Below the pieces are notes generated by a model. That model was not told the DNA's origin, did not search any database, and saw only the letters and a program-made list of their open reading frames with translations. A program made the position numbers and the translations under genes. A DNA stretch of 64,000 nucleotides from Actinorhabdospora filicis (lineage in GTDB: Bacteria > Actinomycetota > Actinomycetes > Mycobacteriales > Micromonosporaceae), in assembly GCF_030269765.1 (NCBI RefSeq), contig NZ_BSTX01000001.1, positions 1,059,273 through 1,123,272 on the forward strand. The letters are read 5' to 3'. Positions 42,680 to 50,120 of the stretch are shown in pieces. Position 1 is the first letter of the stretch; every line of letters starts with the position of its first letter.

Positions 42680-43117
42680 ATGACGGTGACACCCCGGTAC
42701 GGAGTCGACTACATCGCCGACATCGAACGGCTGAACGACTTCGCGTCGTCCGACCGCCACGACTGGGCTCTGGCGGGCAACGGGGAGGAGGCCTGGCGGG
42801 TCCGCCTGCGGCACAGCGTGTCCGCACTGCGCGACGCGTTCTTCGCACACGTCGCCGCCTCCGAGTCACCCGGCGGCCTCTACCGCGAAGTCTGCGAGAC
42901 CTCGCCCCGCCTCGCCCGGCGCGTGGCGGAGCTGCGCCGCGACAGCGCGCGCATCGGCTCGGCCATCAACCTCCTGCTGGTCCGCAGCGCCCACGCCCGC
43001 CCCGACTGGGTCCGCCGCTGGTGCGCCGACCTCGCCGCCCAGCTCACCCGCCACCGCGAAGAAGGCGCCGACCTCCTCCACCAGGCGTACTTCTCCGACC
43101 TCGGCGGAGAGACATAG
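42680..43117 (+). CDS. Hypothetical protein upstream of ssrA
   Basis: A 145-residue, mainly alpha-helical protein with an excellent ribosome-binding site (GAGGAGG 6 nt before ATG). Residues 4-25 (TPRYGVDYIADIERLNDFAS) and the Arg/Ala-rich helices LARRVAELRRDSARIGSAINLL and SAHARPDWVRRWCADLAAQL are its only visible features. I recognise no family. It ends 125 bp upstream of tmRNA. Confidence 0.75.
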   Translation: MTVTPRYGVDYIADIERLNDFASSDRHDWALAGNGEEAWRVRLRHSVSALRDAFFAHVAASESPGGLYREVCETSPRLARRVAELRRDSARIGSAINLLLVRSAHARPDWVRRWCADLAAQLTRHREEGADLLHQAYFSDLGGET

Positions 43118-43242
43118 CCCCAGGTCACAGGCCCACCCGGTATCTGGAATGCGCCGGTGTCCACCACGCGTTACCCTTACCGTGGTGTCGCGCCCGTGTG
43201 GCGCACATCGCGAACCCGCCCACGGGCGGGGACAAAACCATA

Positions 43243-43613
43243 GGGGCTGACTGGTTTCGACTTTGTACGTCGATGCAGGGGAAGCGTGCCGAGGATGCCG
43301 ACAGTGTCTCGTTAATCAGTGTCGGAAACCAACAAGTGCCAACTCTAAGCGCACTGACTTCGCTCTCGCTGCCTAAGCGATAAGTGAAGTTGGCGGTCCG
43401 GGAGCCGTGTTCGTCCCGGGTACCGCCATCATTTAGAACACTAGGGATGGGGAATGGCCGCAGGGCCCCTCTCCCGAAACCAACAGCGGCTGGAGCCCGT
43501 CACACCGACTTGCTCGCGTGATCGGTGGGGCTTGAGGAAAGGCAGAGCGAGCTGCGCACGGAGAAGCCCTGCTGAAGCGGCGAAGGACCCGGGTTCGATT
43601 CCCGGCAGCTCCA
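43243..43613 (+). ncRNA. ssrA: Transfer-messenger RNA (tmRNA)
   Basis: This 371-nt RNA rescues stalled ribosomes with SmpB. The 5' end GGGGCTG (43243-43249) pairs with CAGCTCC (43606-43612) as the acceptor stem, and the T-arm reads GGGTTCGATTCCC (43591-43603). The tag frame starts with the resume codon GCC at 43338 and encodes ANSKRTDFALAA before TAA at 43374-43376. The 3' terminal CCA is not encoded (the genome has CGA after the discriminator A at 43613), so CCA must be added enzymatically. A terminator follows at 43635. The partner gene smpB lies 7 kb away. Confidence 0.95.
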
Positions 43614-43634
43614 CGACGCCCTATGACTTGAAGG

Positions 43635-43662
43635 CCGGTTCCCCGCTTCGGTGGGGAACCGG
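43635..43662 (+). terminator. Terminator after tmRNA
   Basis: CCGGTTCCCC (43635-43644) and GGGGAACCGG (43653-43662) form a perfect 10-bp stem with an 8-nt loop, followed by TCTCCTCTTTCC, a pyrimidine-rich tail. It lies 21 nt after the tmRNA 3' end. Confidence 0.85.
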
Positions 43663-43672
43663 TCTCCTCTTT

Positions 43673-43747
43673 CCTGGGGCCCGAGCCGCTCCCATGTCCT
43701 GGGGCCCGAGCCACTCCCATCGCCTGGGGCCCGAGCCCCAGACCCCA
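43673..43747. repeat. 25-bp tandem repeat downstream of ssrA
   Basis: CCTGGGGCCCGAGCC begins three successive units at 43673, 43698 and 43723. The first two are 25 bp long and differ at only three positions; the third is truncated and diverges after 16 bp. Each unit contains the palindrome GGGCCC. The rest of the 380-bp interval to the next gene shows no other strong structure except an unassigned promoter region. Confidence 0.7.
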
Positions 43748-43956
43748 CGTACGGTGGCCGCGCTGAGTGGGTCGCACGAGCCAGTTGGTCCCTCCCCGGT
43801 GAGCTCCCCATCCCCGGGGCCGCGGTGGCGGTGAGCTCCGGCCGACCTCGCGTTCAGCCTCGTTTCCTGCACGAAAGCGCAGGTCATTCAGCGCGTGCGG
43901 GCGTGAGCGGAGCGCTACATTCGGCGGAGAGAGCAGCCGCATTCCAGGAGCGCGCC

Positions 43957-44016
43957 ATGACTCCTCTTCCCTGGGACCAGAGCCCCGGACCGCACGATGG
44001 TGGCCGCGGTGAGTGA
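43957..44016 (+). CDS. 19-codon upstream ORF overlapping the next gene's start
   Basis: ATG 43957 follows AGGAG by 6-7 nt and encodes MTPLPWDQSPGPHDGGRGE, stopping at TGA 44014-44016, past both candidate starts (ATG 43997, GTG 44009) of the 416-codon gene in another frame. The larger gene has no ribosome-binding site of its own. I infer translational coupling. The alternative is that the annotated start of the large gene is wrong or the sequence has a frameshift. Confidence 0.4.
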   Translation: MTPLPWDQSPGPHDGGRGE

Positions 44017-45247
44017 GACGCCCGCCCGGCAGCCCCGCCTCGCCGCCGAACCGGCGTGGCTTCCCGGCTCGGTCGAAGTCCACGTCGTCGGCGAAAGCTT
44101 CCACGCCACCGACATCGCCCGCCTCCTCGCCGCCACCGGCCCGCGCGTCATCCTCGTCGCCGTGCTGGTCCCCGCACCGGCCCACTCGGAGTTCCCGACG
44201 TCGGTGCCGGTCTACGTCCAGAAGACCCTGGTCGGCCACATCGACGGAGAGATCTCGGCGACGGTGCACCACGCGATCCTCGGCTTCGCCGCCGACCATG
44301 GAGGCCGTCTCCCGGCCTGCCCGGCTCGCATCGAGGAAACCGAGTCCTACGGGCCCCAGGTCGTGCTCTCCCTCGACCCCGGACCGCTGGGCCTGTCGCC
44401 GGAGCTGTTCATTCCCGTCCCGGCCATGGCCAAGTTCGTCCGGACGCTGCTGCCGCGCCTGGACCTGCCGCAACCGGTCTTCCGGGGAGCCGACGCCGGT
44501 GCGCGCAAAGCGCTCGACGACGCCGTAGCGGCGGCCGACGGCATCGACGCCGACTGGGACCGCCCCACCAGAGCCTGGCCCCGGCTGGAGAAGACCGTCC
44601 GCGAGATCCTGGACCGGCTCATCCGCGCCTCCGACCCGCGGACGGGACGTGCCTGGCTCACCCTCGCCCGCACCACCCGCTATCAGAAGGGCCGCCGCGA
44701 CGACACCCTCCGGTCCTACGTGAAGGCCATGGTCTGCGACCGGCACGATCCGGAGGCCGCCGAAGCCCTCTTCGACTACATCGCGGTGGCGCCCTACGTC
44801 CCCGTCCTCGTCGCCCTTTACGCCCGCCTTCCCCTGGCGGTGCGGCCCGGCGTCCTCGACGGACTCGTCGCGATGTCTTATGGCACCGACCGTCACGGCA
44901 AGCTCGCGCCCGCCCAGGGCGAACGCCTGCGCGGCGAGCTGATGGCGCTGGCCGCCGCGCAGAGCGACCGGCACACCATGGCGGTGCTGGCCGGTGACCT
45001 GGGCCTGCGCGCGGAGAAGGCGGGCGACCTGCCCGGCGCCCTCTCCCACCTGTGCGCCGCCGTCGAGGCGGGTTCGGCCGACCCGAAGGTCGCCGACCGC
45101 CTCACCGTCCACCTCGTCAGGGACGCCCGATACGAGGAAGCGGCCAAGGCCCTCCGTCAGTCCCTGGCCGTCCCCATCGACTCGGTGAGTCTGCGGGACC
45201 GCCTGCGGAAGCGCCTCGACCGCTGCGATCGGAACCTCGCGGGCTAG
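43997..45247 (+). CDS. Hypothetical protein with HIRAN-like N-terminus and TPR-like C-terminus
   Basis: A 416-residue protein. The N-terminal 95 residues (VEVHVVGESFHATDIARLLA then VPVYVQKTLVGHIDGEISAT) resemble the HIRAN-type beta barrel found in actinobacterial proteins and DNA-damage factors. The C-terminal 200 residues are alpha-helical hairpins of TPR character (ALSHLCAAVEAGSADPKVAD and DARYEEAAKALRQSLAVP). GTG 44009 is an alternative start. It overlaps by 4 bp the convergent PemK-like gene. No function is assigned; proximity to tmRNA may be fortuitous. Confidence 0.72.
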   Translation: MVAAVSETPARQPRLAAEPAWLPGSVEVHVVGESFHATDIARLLAATGPRVILVAVLVPAPAHSEFPTSVPVYVQKTLVGHIDGEISATVHHAILGFAADHGGRLPACPARIEETESYGPQVVLSLDPGPLGLSPELFIPVPAMAKFVRTLLPRLDLPQPVFRGADAGARKALDDAVAAADGIDADWDRPTRAWPRLEKTVREILDRLIRASDPRTGRAWLTLARTTRYQKGRRDDTLRSYVKAMVCDRHDPEAAEALFDYIAVAPYVPVLVALYARLPLAVRPGVLDGLVAMSYGTDRHGKLAPAQGERLRGELMALAAAQSDRHTMAVLAGDLGLRAEKAGDLPGALSHLCAAVEAGSADPKVADRLTVHLVRDARYEEAAKALRQSLAVPIDSVSLRDRLRKRLDRCDRNLAG

Positions 45248-45684
45248 CCCCTCTCCCCCGCCCGTACCGCCTCCCAACCGTGCATCCGCATCAGCGCCGC
45301 CGCCACGCGCACGAAGCGGTCGGCGTCGAGAACCGAACCCTCACGGCGGATGTCGTCCTCGTCGAGGGCGAAGACGCGGTCGAGGCGGACGTAGGATTCG
45401 CGGCCTTCGCGGTCCCAGCCGCCGGTGCCGAGGCCGAGCCAGTCGGGGTCGTCCTCGTGGTCCTTGCTGGAGAGCATCATGGCGAGGAGGCGGCGGTTGT
45501 GGCGGCCGACCACGAGGAGGGGGCGGTCCTTGCCCTGGCGGGGGTCCTCTTCGTAGGGGACCCAGGACCAGACGATCTCGCCGGGGTCGGCGAGTCCGTC
45601 CAGGTCGGGCGAGTACTCGATGGTCGCGGTGTCGCCCGGGGTGTAGATCTCGCGTACCCGGTGCTCGGGGATCTCGTCCAGCAT
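45244..45684 (-). CDS. PemK/MazF-like domain protein (orphan toxin-type fold)
   Basis: A 146-residue protein. The core DGLADPGEIVWSWVPYEEDPRQGKDRPLLVVGRH (read in two pieces around residues 30-65) matches the actinobacterial PemK/MazF-like family: IVW-[SW]-VPYEE, the GKDRP loop and LLVVG strand, followed by AMMLSSKDH. Classical MazF cleaves mRNA, but this branch lacks a recognisable antitoxin partner beside it. ATG 45684 is preferred because upstream residues are low complexity. It converges on the HIRAN/TPR-like gene. Confidence 0.8.
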   Translation of the reverse strand: MLDEIPEHRVREIYTPGDTATIEYSPDLDGLADPGEIVWSWVPYEEDPRQGKDRPLLVVGRHNRRLLAMMLSSKDHEDDPDWLGLGTGGWDREGRESYVRLDRVFALDEDDIRREGSVLDADRFVRVAAALMRMHGWEAVRAGERG

Positions 45685-45749
45685 GGACGGCAGACTAACC
45701 GACGGGGCCCGCGTCGCGGGCACGGACGCGGGCCTCCCGTGGTGGTGGC

Positions 45750-46901
45750 TCAGTACTCCTTGACGGTCCACGAGGTGACGACCTCGTAGAAGTCCTCGCC
45801 GATCAGGTCGGGCTCCTCGCCGCGCATCTGGGCCTCGGAGCGGGCCTTGTTCTGGATCGCCAGGCGCTGGTTGGCCTCGACGTATTCGCGCAGTTCCTTC
45901 TCGTAGGCGGCGAAGGCCACTTCGTGGTCGCCGGACGCCGCGCGCAGCTCACCGGCCAGGACGTAGGCGTCGATCAGGGCGAGGCTGCTGCCCTGGCCGG
46001 ACATGGGCGAGCCGCAGTGGGCGGCGTCGCCGATGAGCGCGACGCGTCCCTTCGACCAGGTGTCGAGGTGGACCTGGGCCATGGGGTCGAAGTGGAAGTC
46101 GGGGGCCTCCCACATCAGCTCCAGGGCCTTCGGCACGATCCAGCCGACGCCTTCCAGGCGGGAGGCGAGCAGGCGCTTCTGGGCGTCCTGGTCGCGGTAG
46201 TCGTAGTCGATGGGCTCGGCGGATTCGAATCCGGCGTAGAAGCGGGCCTCGGTGTTGTCGCGGACGCTGATGATGCCGCCGCCCCAGCTCGCGCCGGGCA
46301 CCATGTGGAAGATCTGCCAGTTGTCGAGGTCGAGGAAGTTGGGCACGGTCCACACGCCCAGGTAGGTGCCGAGCATGGTGAAGGGGACCTCGCCCCACAC
46401 GAGGCGGCGGGTGTTGGAGTGGAGCCCGTCGGCGCCGATCACGAGGTCGAAGTTGCGCCGGTCGTGCTCGCGGAAGTCGACGGTGACGCCCAGCTCGTCC
46501 TGCTGGACGGCGGTGATGGTGTCGCCGTAGATCCACTCGACGCGGTCGCCGACGGCGTCGGCGGCCATGCGGGCGAGGTCCTCGCGGAGCACCTCGGCGT
46601 CCCCTTTGGACAGGTCGCCGCCGGTGAAGGTGTGCTCTTCGTTGCGGTAGATCTCGTTGCCCTCGGCGTCCACCATGGACATGCCGCGCATGCGCAGCCG
46701 CTCGGCCTCCAGGCGGTCGCCGATGCCCATGCGGCGGGCGATCTCCAGGGCGGGGCCGCGGACGTCGATGGCCTGCCCGCCGCGGCGGAACTCCGGGGTG
46801 ACCTCGACGATGGTGACGTTGAATCCGTACTCGGTGAGCCAGTAGGCGAGGGCGGTGCCGCCGATGCTGCCACCGGAGATCAGGACGTTCTTGGCGCTCA
46901 T
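45750..46901 (-). CDS. FAD-dependent monooxygenase (PHBH/TetX-like)
   Basis: A 383-residue flavoprotein hydroxylase. It has the N-terminal FAD motif VLISGGSIGGTALAYWLTEY, the middle DG motif VIGADGLHSNTRRLVWGEVP and the GD motif LIGDAAHCGSPMSGQGSSLALIDAYVL (about residues 283-309). Members hydroxylate aromatic or polyketide compounds with NAD(P)H. It lies 105 bp downstream of a TetR gene on the same strand and across the promoter region from an NmrA-like reductase, so the three form one regulated module. Substrate unknown. Confidence 0.93.
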   Translation of the reverse strand: MSAKNVLISGGSIGGTALAYWLTEYGFNVTIVEVTPEFRRGGQAIDVRGPALEIARRMGIGDRLEAERLRMRGMSMVDAEGNEIYRNEEHTFTGGDLSKGDAEVLREDLARMAADAVGDRVEWIYGDTITAVQQDELGVTVDFREHDRRNFDLVIGADGLHSNTRRLVWGEVPFTMLGTYLGVWTVPNFLDLDNWQIFHMVPGASWGGGIISVRDNTEARFYAGFESAEPIDYDYRDQDAQKRLLASRLEGVGWIVPKALELMWEAPDFHFDPMAQVHLDTWSKGRVALIGDAAHCGSPMSGQGSSLALIDAYVLAGELRAASGDHEVAFAAYEKELREYVEANQRLAIQNKARSEAQMRGEEPDLIGEDFYEVVTSWTVKEY

Positions 46902-47006
46902 TGTTCTCTCCTCATCGCTGGGTACGAGAAGAGATTGGCGGGGGACGCTGACCGCGAGCTGACATTTCACGCACGGCCGCCGGTCAGCGCGGCGCCAGGG
47001 CCGGAT

Positions 47007-47558
47007 CTAGGCCCGGATCCCTTCCACCGCCACGGTCAGCAGCCGCTCGAAGAACGCGTCGCCGGTGGCGTAGTCGGCCGCCCAGGCCACCCCGGCGACC
47101 AGCGCCAGCAGCTCCAGCGGTGACAGGTCGCCGCGGACCACGCCGGCCTCCTGCGCCCGCGCCAGCAGCGACGCCCCGGCCTTCTGCATGCCCTCGCAGG
47201 AGGCGTGCAGGTCGGAGGCGTGGTCGCGGGTGGCGGCCAGCACCGACTCCGGCAGGCCCTTCATCGAGCGCTGGACGGCGCCCAGCTCGCGCAGCCACGT
47301 CAGCAGCGCGCCGTATGGCTCGGCCGCAGCGAGTTCGGCCCCACGGGTGGCCAGCCGGTCGAAGTCCTCGCCGGTGAGCGCCTCCAGGACCGCCTCGCGG
47401 TTGGGGAAGTGCCGGTAGAGGGTGCCGATGCCGACCCCGGCGCGGCGGGCGACGTCACGCAGGGACGCCTCGGTGCCGGACTCGGCGAAGGCCTCGCGGG
47501 CGGCGGCCAGCAGCAGGTCGCGGTTGCGGCGCGCGTCGGCACGGATCGCTTCGGGCAT
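47007..47558 (-). CDS. TetR-family transcriptional regulator
   Basis: A 183-residue regulator. The N-terminal HTH is LLLAAAREAFAESGTEASLR then DVARRAGVGIGTLYRHFPNR, followed by a helical ligand domain. It is divergent from the NmrA-like gene. Two GGAGC(A/n)GCTCC-type palindromes lie in the 85-bp gap, so it probably represses both itself (with the monooxygenase gene behind it) and the reductase. Confidence 0.94.
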   Translation of the reverse strand: MPEAIRADARRNRDLLLAAAREAFAESGTEASLRDVARRAGVGIGTLYRHFPNREAVLEALTGEDFDRLATRGAELAAAEPYGALLTWLRELGAVQRSMKGLPESVLAATRDHASDLHASCEGMQKAGASLLARAQEAGVVRGDLSPLELLALVAGVAWAADYATGDAFFERLLTVAVEGIRA

Positions 47559-47580
47559 GTGACGGTCCTCACGTAGCGAA

Positions 47581-47617
47581 ACGGAGCAGCGCTCCGTTAC
47601 CTTCGGAGCAGTGCTCC
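47581..47617. promoter_or_regulatory. Twin palindromic TetR operators
   Basis: ACGGAGC-agc-GCTCCGT (47581-47597) and GGAGC-agt-GCTCC (47605-47617) are two copies of the same palindrome, 22 bp centre to centre (two helical turns), between the divergent TetR and NmrA-like genes. Two TetR dimers on one face of the DNA would block both promoters. Confidence 0.75.
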
Positions 47618-47643
47618 ACTTCCCACTCTATCGGGAGAACCAC

Positions 47644-48501
47644 ATGACCGGCCACCTCATCCTCGTCACCGGCGCCACCGGCCAGCAGGGCGGCGCCGCC
47701 GCCCGCGCGCTCCTCGCCGACGGCCACCGGGTCCGCGCCCTCGTCCGCGACACCACCGCCCCCGCCGCGCTCGCCCTCGAAACCGCCGGAGCCGAACTCG
47801 CCGTCGGCGACATGCGCGACCGCGCCTCCCTCGACACCGCCGCCAAAGGCGCCCACGGCGTCTTCTCCGTCCAGCCCGCCAACTACTTCGGCACCCTCGT
47901 CGACGAGGCCGCCATGGGCGTCAACGTCGCCGACGCCGCCCTCGCCGCCGGGGCCGAGCACCTCGTCTACACCTCCGTGGGCGCCGCCGACGGCGCGTAC
48001 GGACGCCCCGGCGCGGCCTGGTTCCCCAAGGCCCTCATCGAGCAGCACATCGCCGACCGCGGCCTGCCCGCCACCGTCCTCCGCCCCGTGCAGTTCATGG
48101 AGAACCACATCGACCCGCGCATCGGCGTCCGCTCGCCCTGGCCCGTCATCCGCGTCGCCGGGGACGACCAGACCGTCCAGCTGATCGCCGCCGAGGACAT
48201 CGGCCGCTTCGCCGCGCGCATGTTCGCCGACCCCGGACGCCACCTCGGCAAGACCTACGAACTGGCCGGGGACGACCTGCCGCGCCCCGAGATCGTCCGC
48301 CTGCTCCTGGAGGCCGCCGGCGAGGACATCGACCTCTCGTCGCTGCCCAAAGAAGAACGCGCCGCCCTCGTCCCCACCGAGCCCGGCTCCTTCGCCCGCT
48401 GGTCGGCCGACATCCCCGCCCTGCGCGAGATCCTCCCCGGGCTGCTCACCTTCCGCGACTGGCTGGAGCGGACCGGCCGCGCGAAGCTACAGGCCAAGTA
48501 G
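47644..48501 (+). CDS. NmrA-family NAD(P)-binding protein
   Basis: A 285-residue atypical SDR/NmrA protein. The nucleotide motif is VTGATGQQGGAAARALLADG; further landmarks are AELAVGDMRDRASLD, GAEHLVYTSVGAADG and ATVLRPVQFMENHI. It may be a quinone or NADPH-dependent reductase acting with the monooxygenase. ATG 47644 is chosen because GGGAGAA lies 6 nt upstream, whereas GTG 47611 lies inside the second operator. It overlaps the convergent HAD phosphatase by 15 bp. Confidence 0.92.
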   Translation: MTGHLILVTGATGQQGGAAARALLADGHRVRALVRDTTAPAALALETAGAELAVGDMRDRASLDTAAKGAHGVFSVQPANYFGTLVDEAAMGVNVADAALAAGAEHLVYTSVGAADGAYGRPGAAWFPKALIEQHIADRGLPATVLRPVQFMENHIDPRIGVRSPWPVIRVAGDDQTVQLIAAEDIGRFAARMFADPGRHLGKTYELAGDDLPRPEIVRLLLEAAGEDIDLSSLPKEERAALVPTEPGSFARWSADIPALREILPGLLTFRDWLERTGRAKLQAK

Positions 48502-49290
48502 CCCGGCCACCACCCGGGCGACCCCGTCGTCCACATTGGACGGCGCTCGCCCGGGAACCGCCGCCAGCACCGCCGGATGCGCGTTGGCCATGGCGTAGGG
48601 ACGCCCGGCCCACGCCAGCATCTCCAGGTCGTTCAGGTTGTCGCCGAAGGCGGCGACCTCCTCGGGGGCGATGCCGCGCCCGGCGCAGAACTCCGCCAGC
48701 GCCGAAGCCTTCGACACCCCGTCCGGCACGATCTCCATCATGGTGTCGTCGCCGGAGTGGGTGAACTTCACCCCGGACAGCCCCAGCCCGGCCGCGATCA
48801 CCATCATCTCCTCGGTCGGGGTGACCTCGGAGTTCGCCTGCAACCGCACCACCAGCGGGGCCTCCCACAGGCGCGCCAGCTCGTCCACGATCACCGGATC
48901 GCGGTGCACGTGGGTGGCGTGCCGGTAGTGCGCCTCCCGGTGCACCCGCCGGCCGGCCAGGACCGCGAAGGCCGCCTCCGGGATGGCCTCACGCAGCGCC
49001 TCGGCGACCTTCCGCGCCACCGCGACCGGCAGGCTCACCGCCGAGACGATCTCGCGGGCGTCCAGGTCGTAGACGAGGCAGCCGTTGGCGATGATCGCCG
49101 TGCCGCGCAGGCCCGCCCCCTCGGCGACCCGGTCGATCCCGTCGGGAGACCGCGCGGTGATCGGCACGACCGGCACCCCCGCCGCGCGCGCCCGCTCCAG
49201 CACGTCGAGCGTGTAGGCGGACACCGTGTGGTCGCCGCGCAGGAGAGTGCCGTCCAGATCGGTCGCGATGAGCCGCACGGGTGGGGTCAC
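48487..49290 (-). CDS. HAD-superfamily phosphatase, Cof/YidA type
   Basis: A 267-residue hydrolase. Motif I DLDGTLL supplies the nucleophilic Asp and general acid, motif II is VPITARS, the Cof cap domain follows, and motif III/IV ends with GVSKASALAEFCAGRGI plus GDNLNDLEMLAWAG. Cof-type HADs act on sugar phosphates and cofactors such as pyridoxal phosphate. GTG 49290 precedes the conserved strand by three codons; GTG 49308 also fits. It is divergent from the mtnP gene with a 47-bp gap. Confidence 0.93.
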   Translation of the reverse strand: MTPPVRLIATDLDGTLLRGDHTVSAYTLDVLERARAAGVPVVPITARSPDGIDRVAEGAGLRGTAIIANGCLVYDLDAREIVSAVSLPVAVARKVAEALREAIPEAAFAVLAGRRVHREAHYRHATHVHRDPVIVDELARLWEAPLVVRLQANSEVTPTEEMMVIAAGLGLSGVKFTHSGDDTMMEIVPDGVSKASALAEFCAGRGIAPEEVAAFGDNLNDLEMLAWAGRPYAMANAHPAVLAAVPGRAPSNVDDGVARVVAGLLGL

Positions 49291-49337
49291 GCGGCAAGTA
49301 TGGACCACCGGCGGCGGCCACCTTTAAGCTCGCGGGA

Positions 49338-50120
49338 GTGACTTCACTCATCGCCGTCATCGGCGGATCCGGCCTGTACTCGCTCCTCGACGACGCCGAG
49401 GAGCGCACCATCGACACCCCCTTCGGCCCCACCAGCGACGCCGTCACCGTAGGCGCGCTCGGCGGCCGCGAGGTCGCCTTCCTGCCCCGGCACGGCAAGG
49501 GCCACCGCTTCCCGCCGCACAAGGTCAACTACCGGGCGAACCTGTGGGCCCTGGAGTCCCTGGGCGCCCGCCGGGTCGTCGGCGTCAACGCGGTGGGCAG
49601 CCTGCGCCCGGAGATCCCGCCGGGCTCGCTGGTCGTCCCCGACCAGATCGTGGACCGCACCTACGGCCGCGAGCAGACCTTCTTCGACGGACCCGGCGTG
49701 GCCCACGCGTCCTTCTCCGACCCCTACTGCCCCATCGGGCGCGGCGAGGCCGTCACCGCGGCGGCCAGCGCGGGCTGGACGGCGGTGGACGGCGGGACGC
49801 AGGTGGTCATCCCCGGCCCGCGCTTCTCCACCCGCGCCGAGTCGGTCTGGTACTCCGCGCAGGGCTGGTCGATCATCGGCATGACCGCCCACCCCGAGGT
49901 GATCCTGGCCCGCGAGCTCGGCCTGTGCTACCTGCCGCTGTGCCTGGTGACCGACTACGACGCCGGGGTCCAGCCGGGTGAGGGCGTCACGCACGAGGAG
50001 GTCCTGGCGGCGTTCTCGGCGAACCTGGAGCGGGTCCGCGCGGTCCTCGGCGGGCTGGTGGGCGCGATGGCCGACGAGCCGAACTGCCCGTGCGCCTCGC
50101 TCAAGCCGGAGCTGATGTAG
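49338..50120 (+). CDS. mtnP: S-methyl-5'-thioadenosine phosphorylase
   Basis: A 260-residue purine nucleoside phosphorylase of the MTAP branch. It has the phosphate-binding IGGSGLYSLL, LPRHGKGHRFPPHKVNYRAN, the base-site segment CPIGRGEAV and GPRFSTRAESVWYSAQG with IIGMTAHPEVILARELGLCY. It releases adenine from methylthioadenosine, a by-product of polyamine and methionine metabolism. GTG 49338 has TAAGCT (49325-49330) seven nt upstream and no separate ribosome-binding site, suggesting a leaderless transcript. No other methionine-salvage genes adjoin. Confidence 0.93.
   Translation: MTSLIAVIGGSGLYSLLDDAEERTIDTPFGPTSDAVTVGALGGREVAFLPRHGKGHRFPPHKVNYRANLWALESLGARRVVGVNAVGSLRPEIPPGSLVVPDQIVDRTYGREQTFFDGPGVAHASFSDPYCPIGRGEAVTAAASAGWTAVDGGTQVVIPGPRFSTRAESVWYSAQGWSIIGMTAHPEVILARELGLCYLPLCLVTDYDAGVQPGEGVTHEEVLAAFSANLERVRAVLGGLVGAMADEPNCPCASLKPELM

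Noticed and set aside
43243..45247. Genomic island integrated at tmRNA
   Set aside because: The tmRNA 3' end is intact, no integrase or attachment-site duplication is seen, and the following genes have normal composition.
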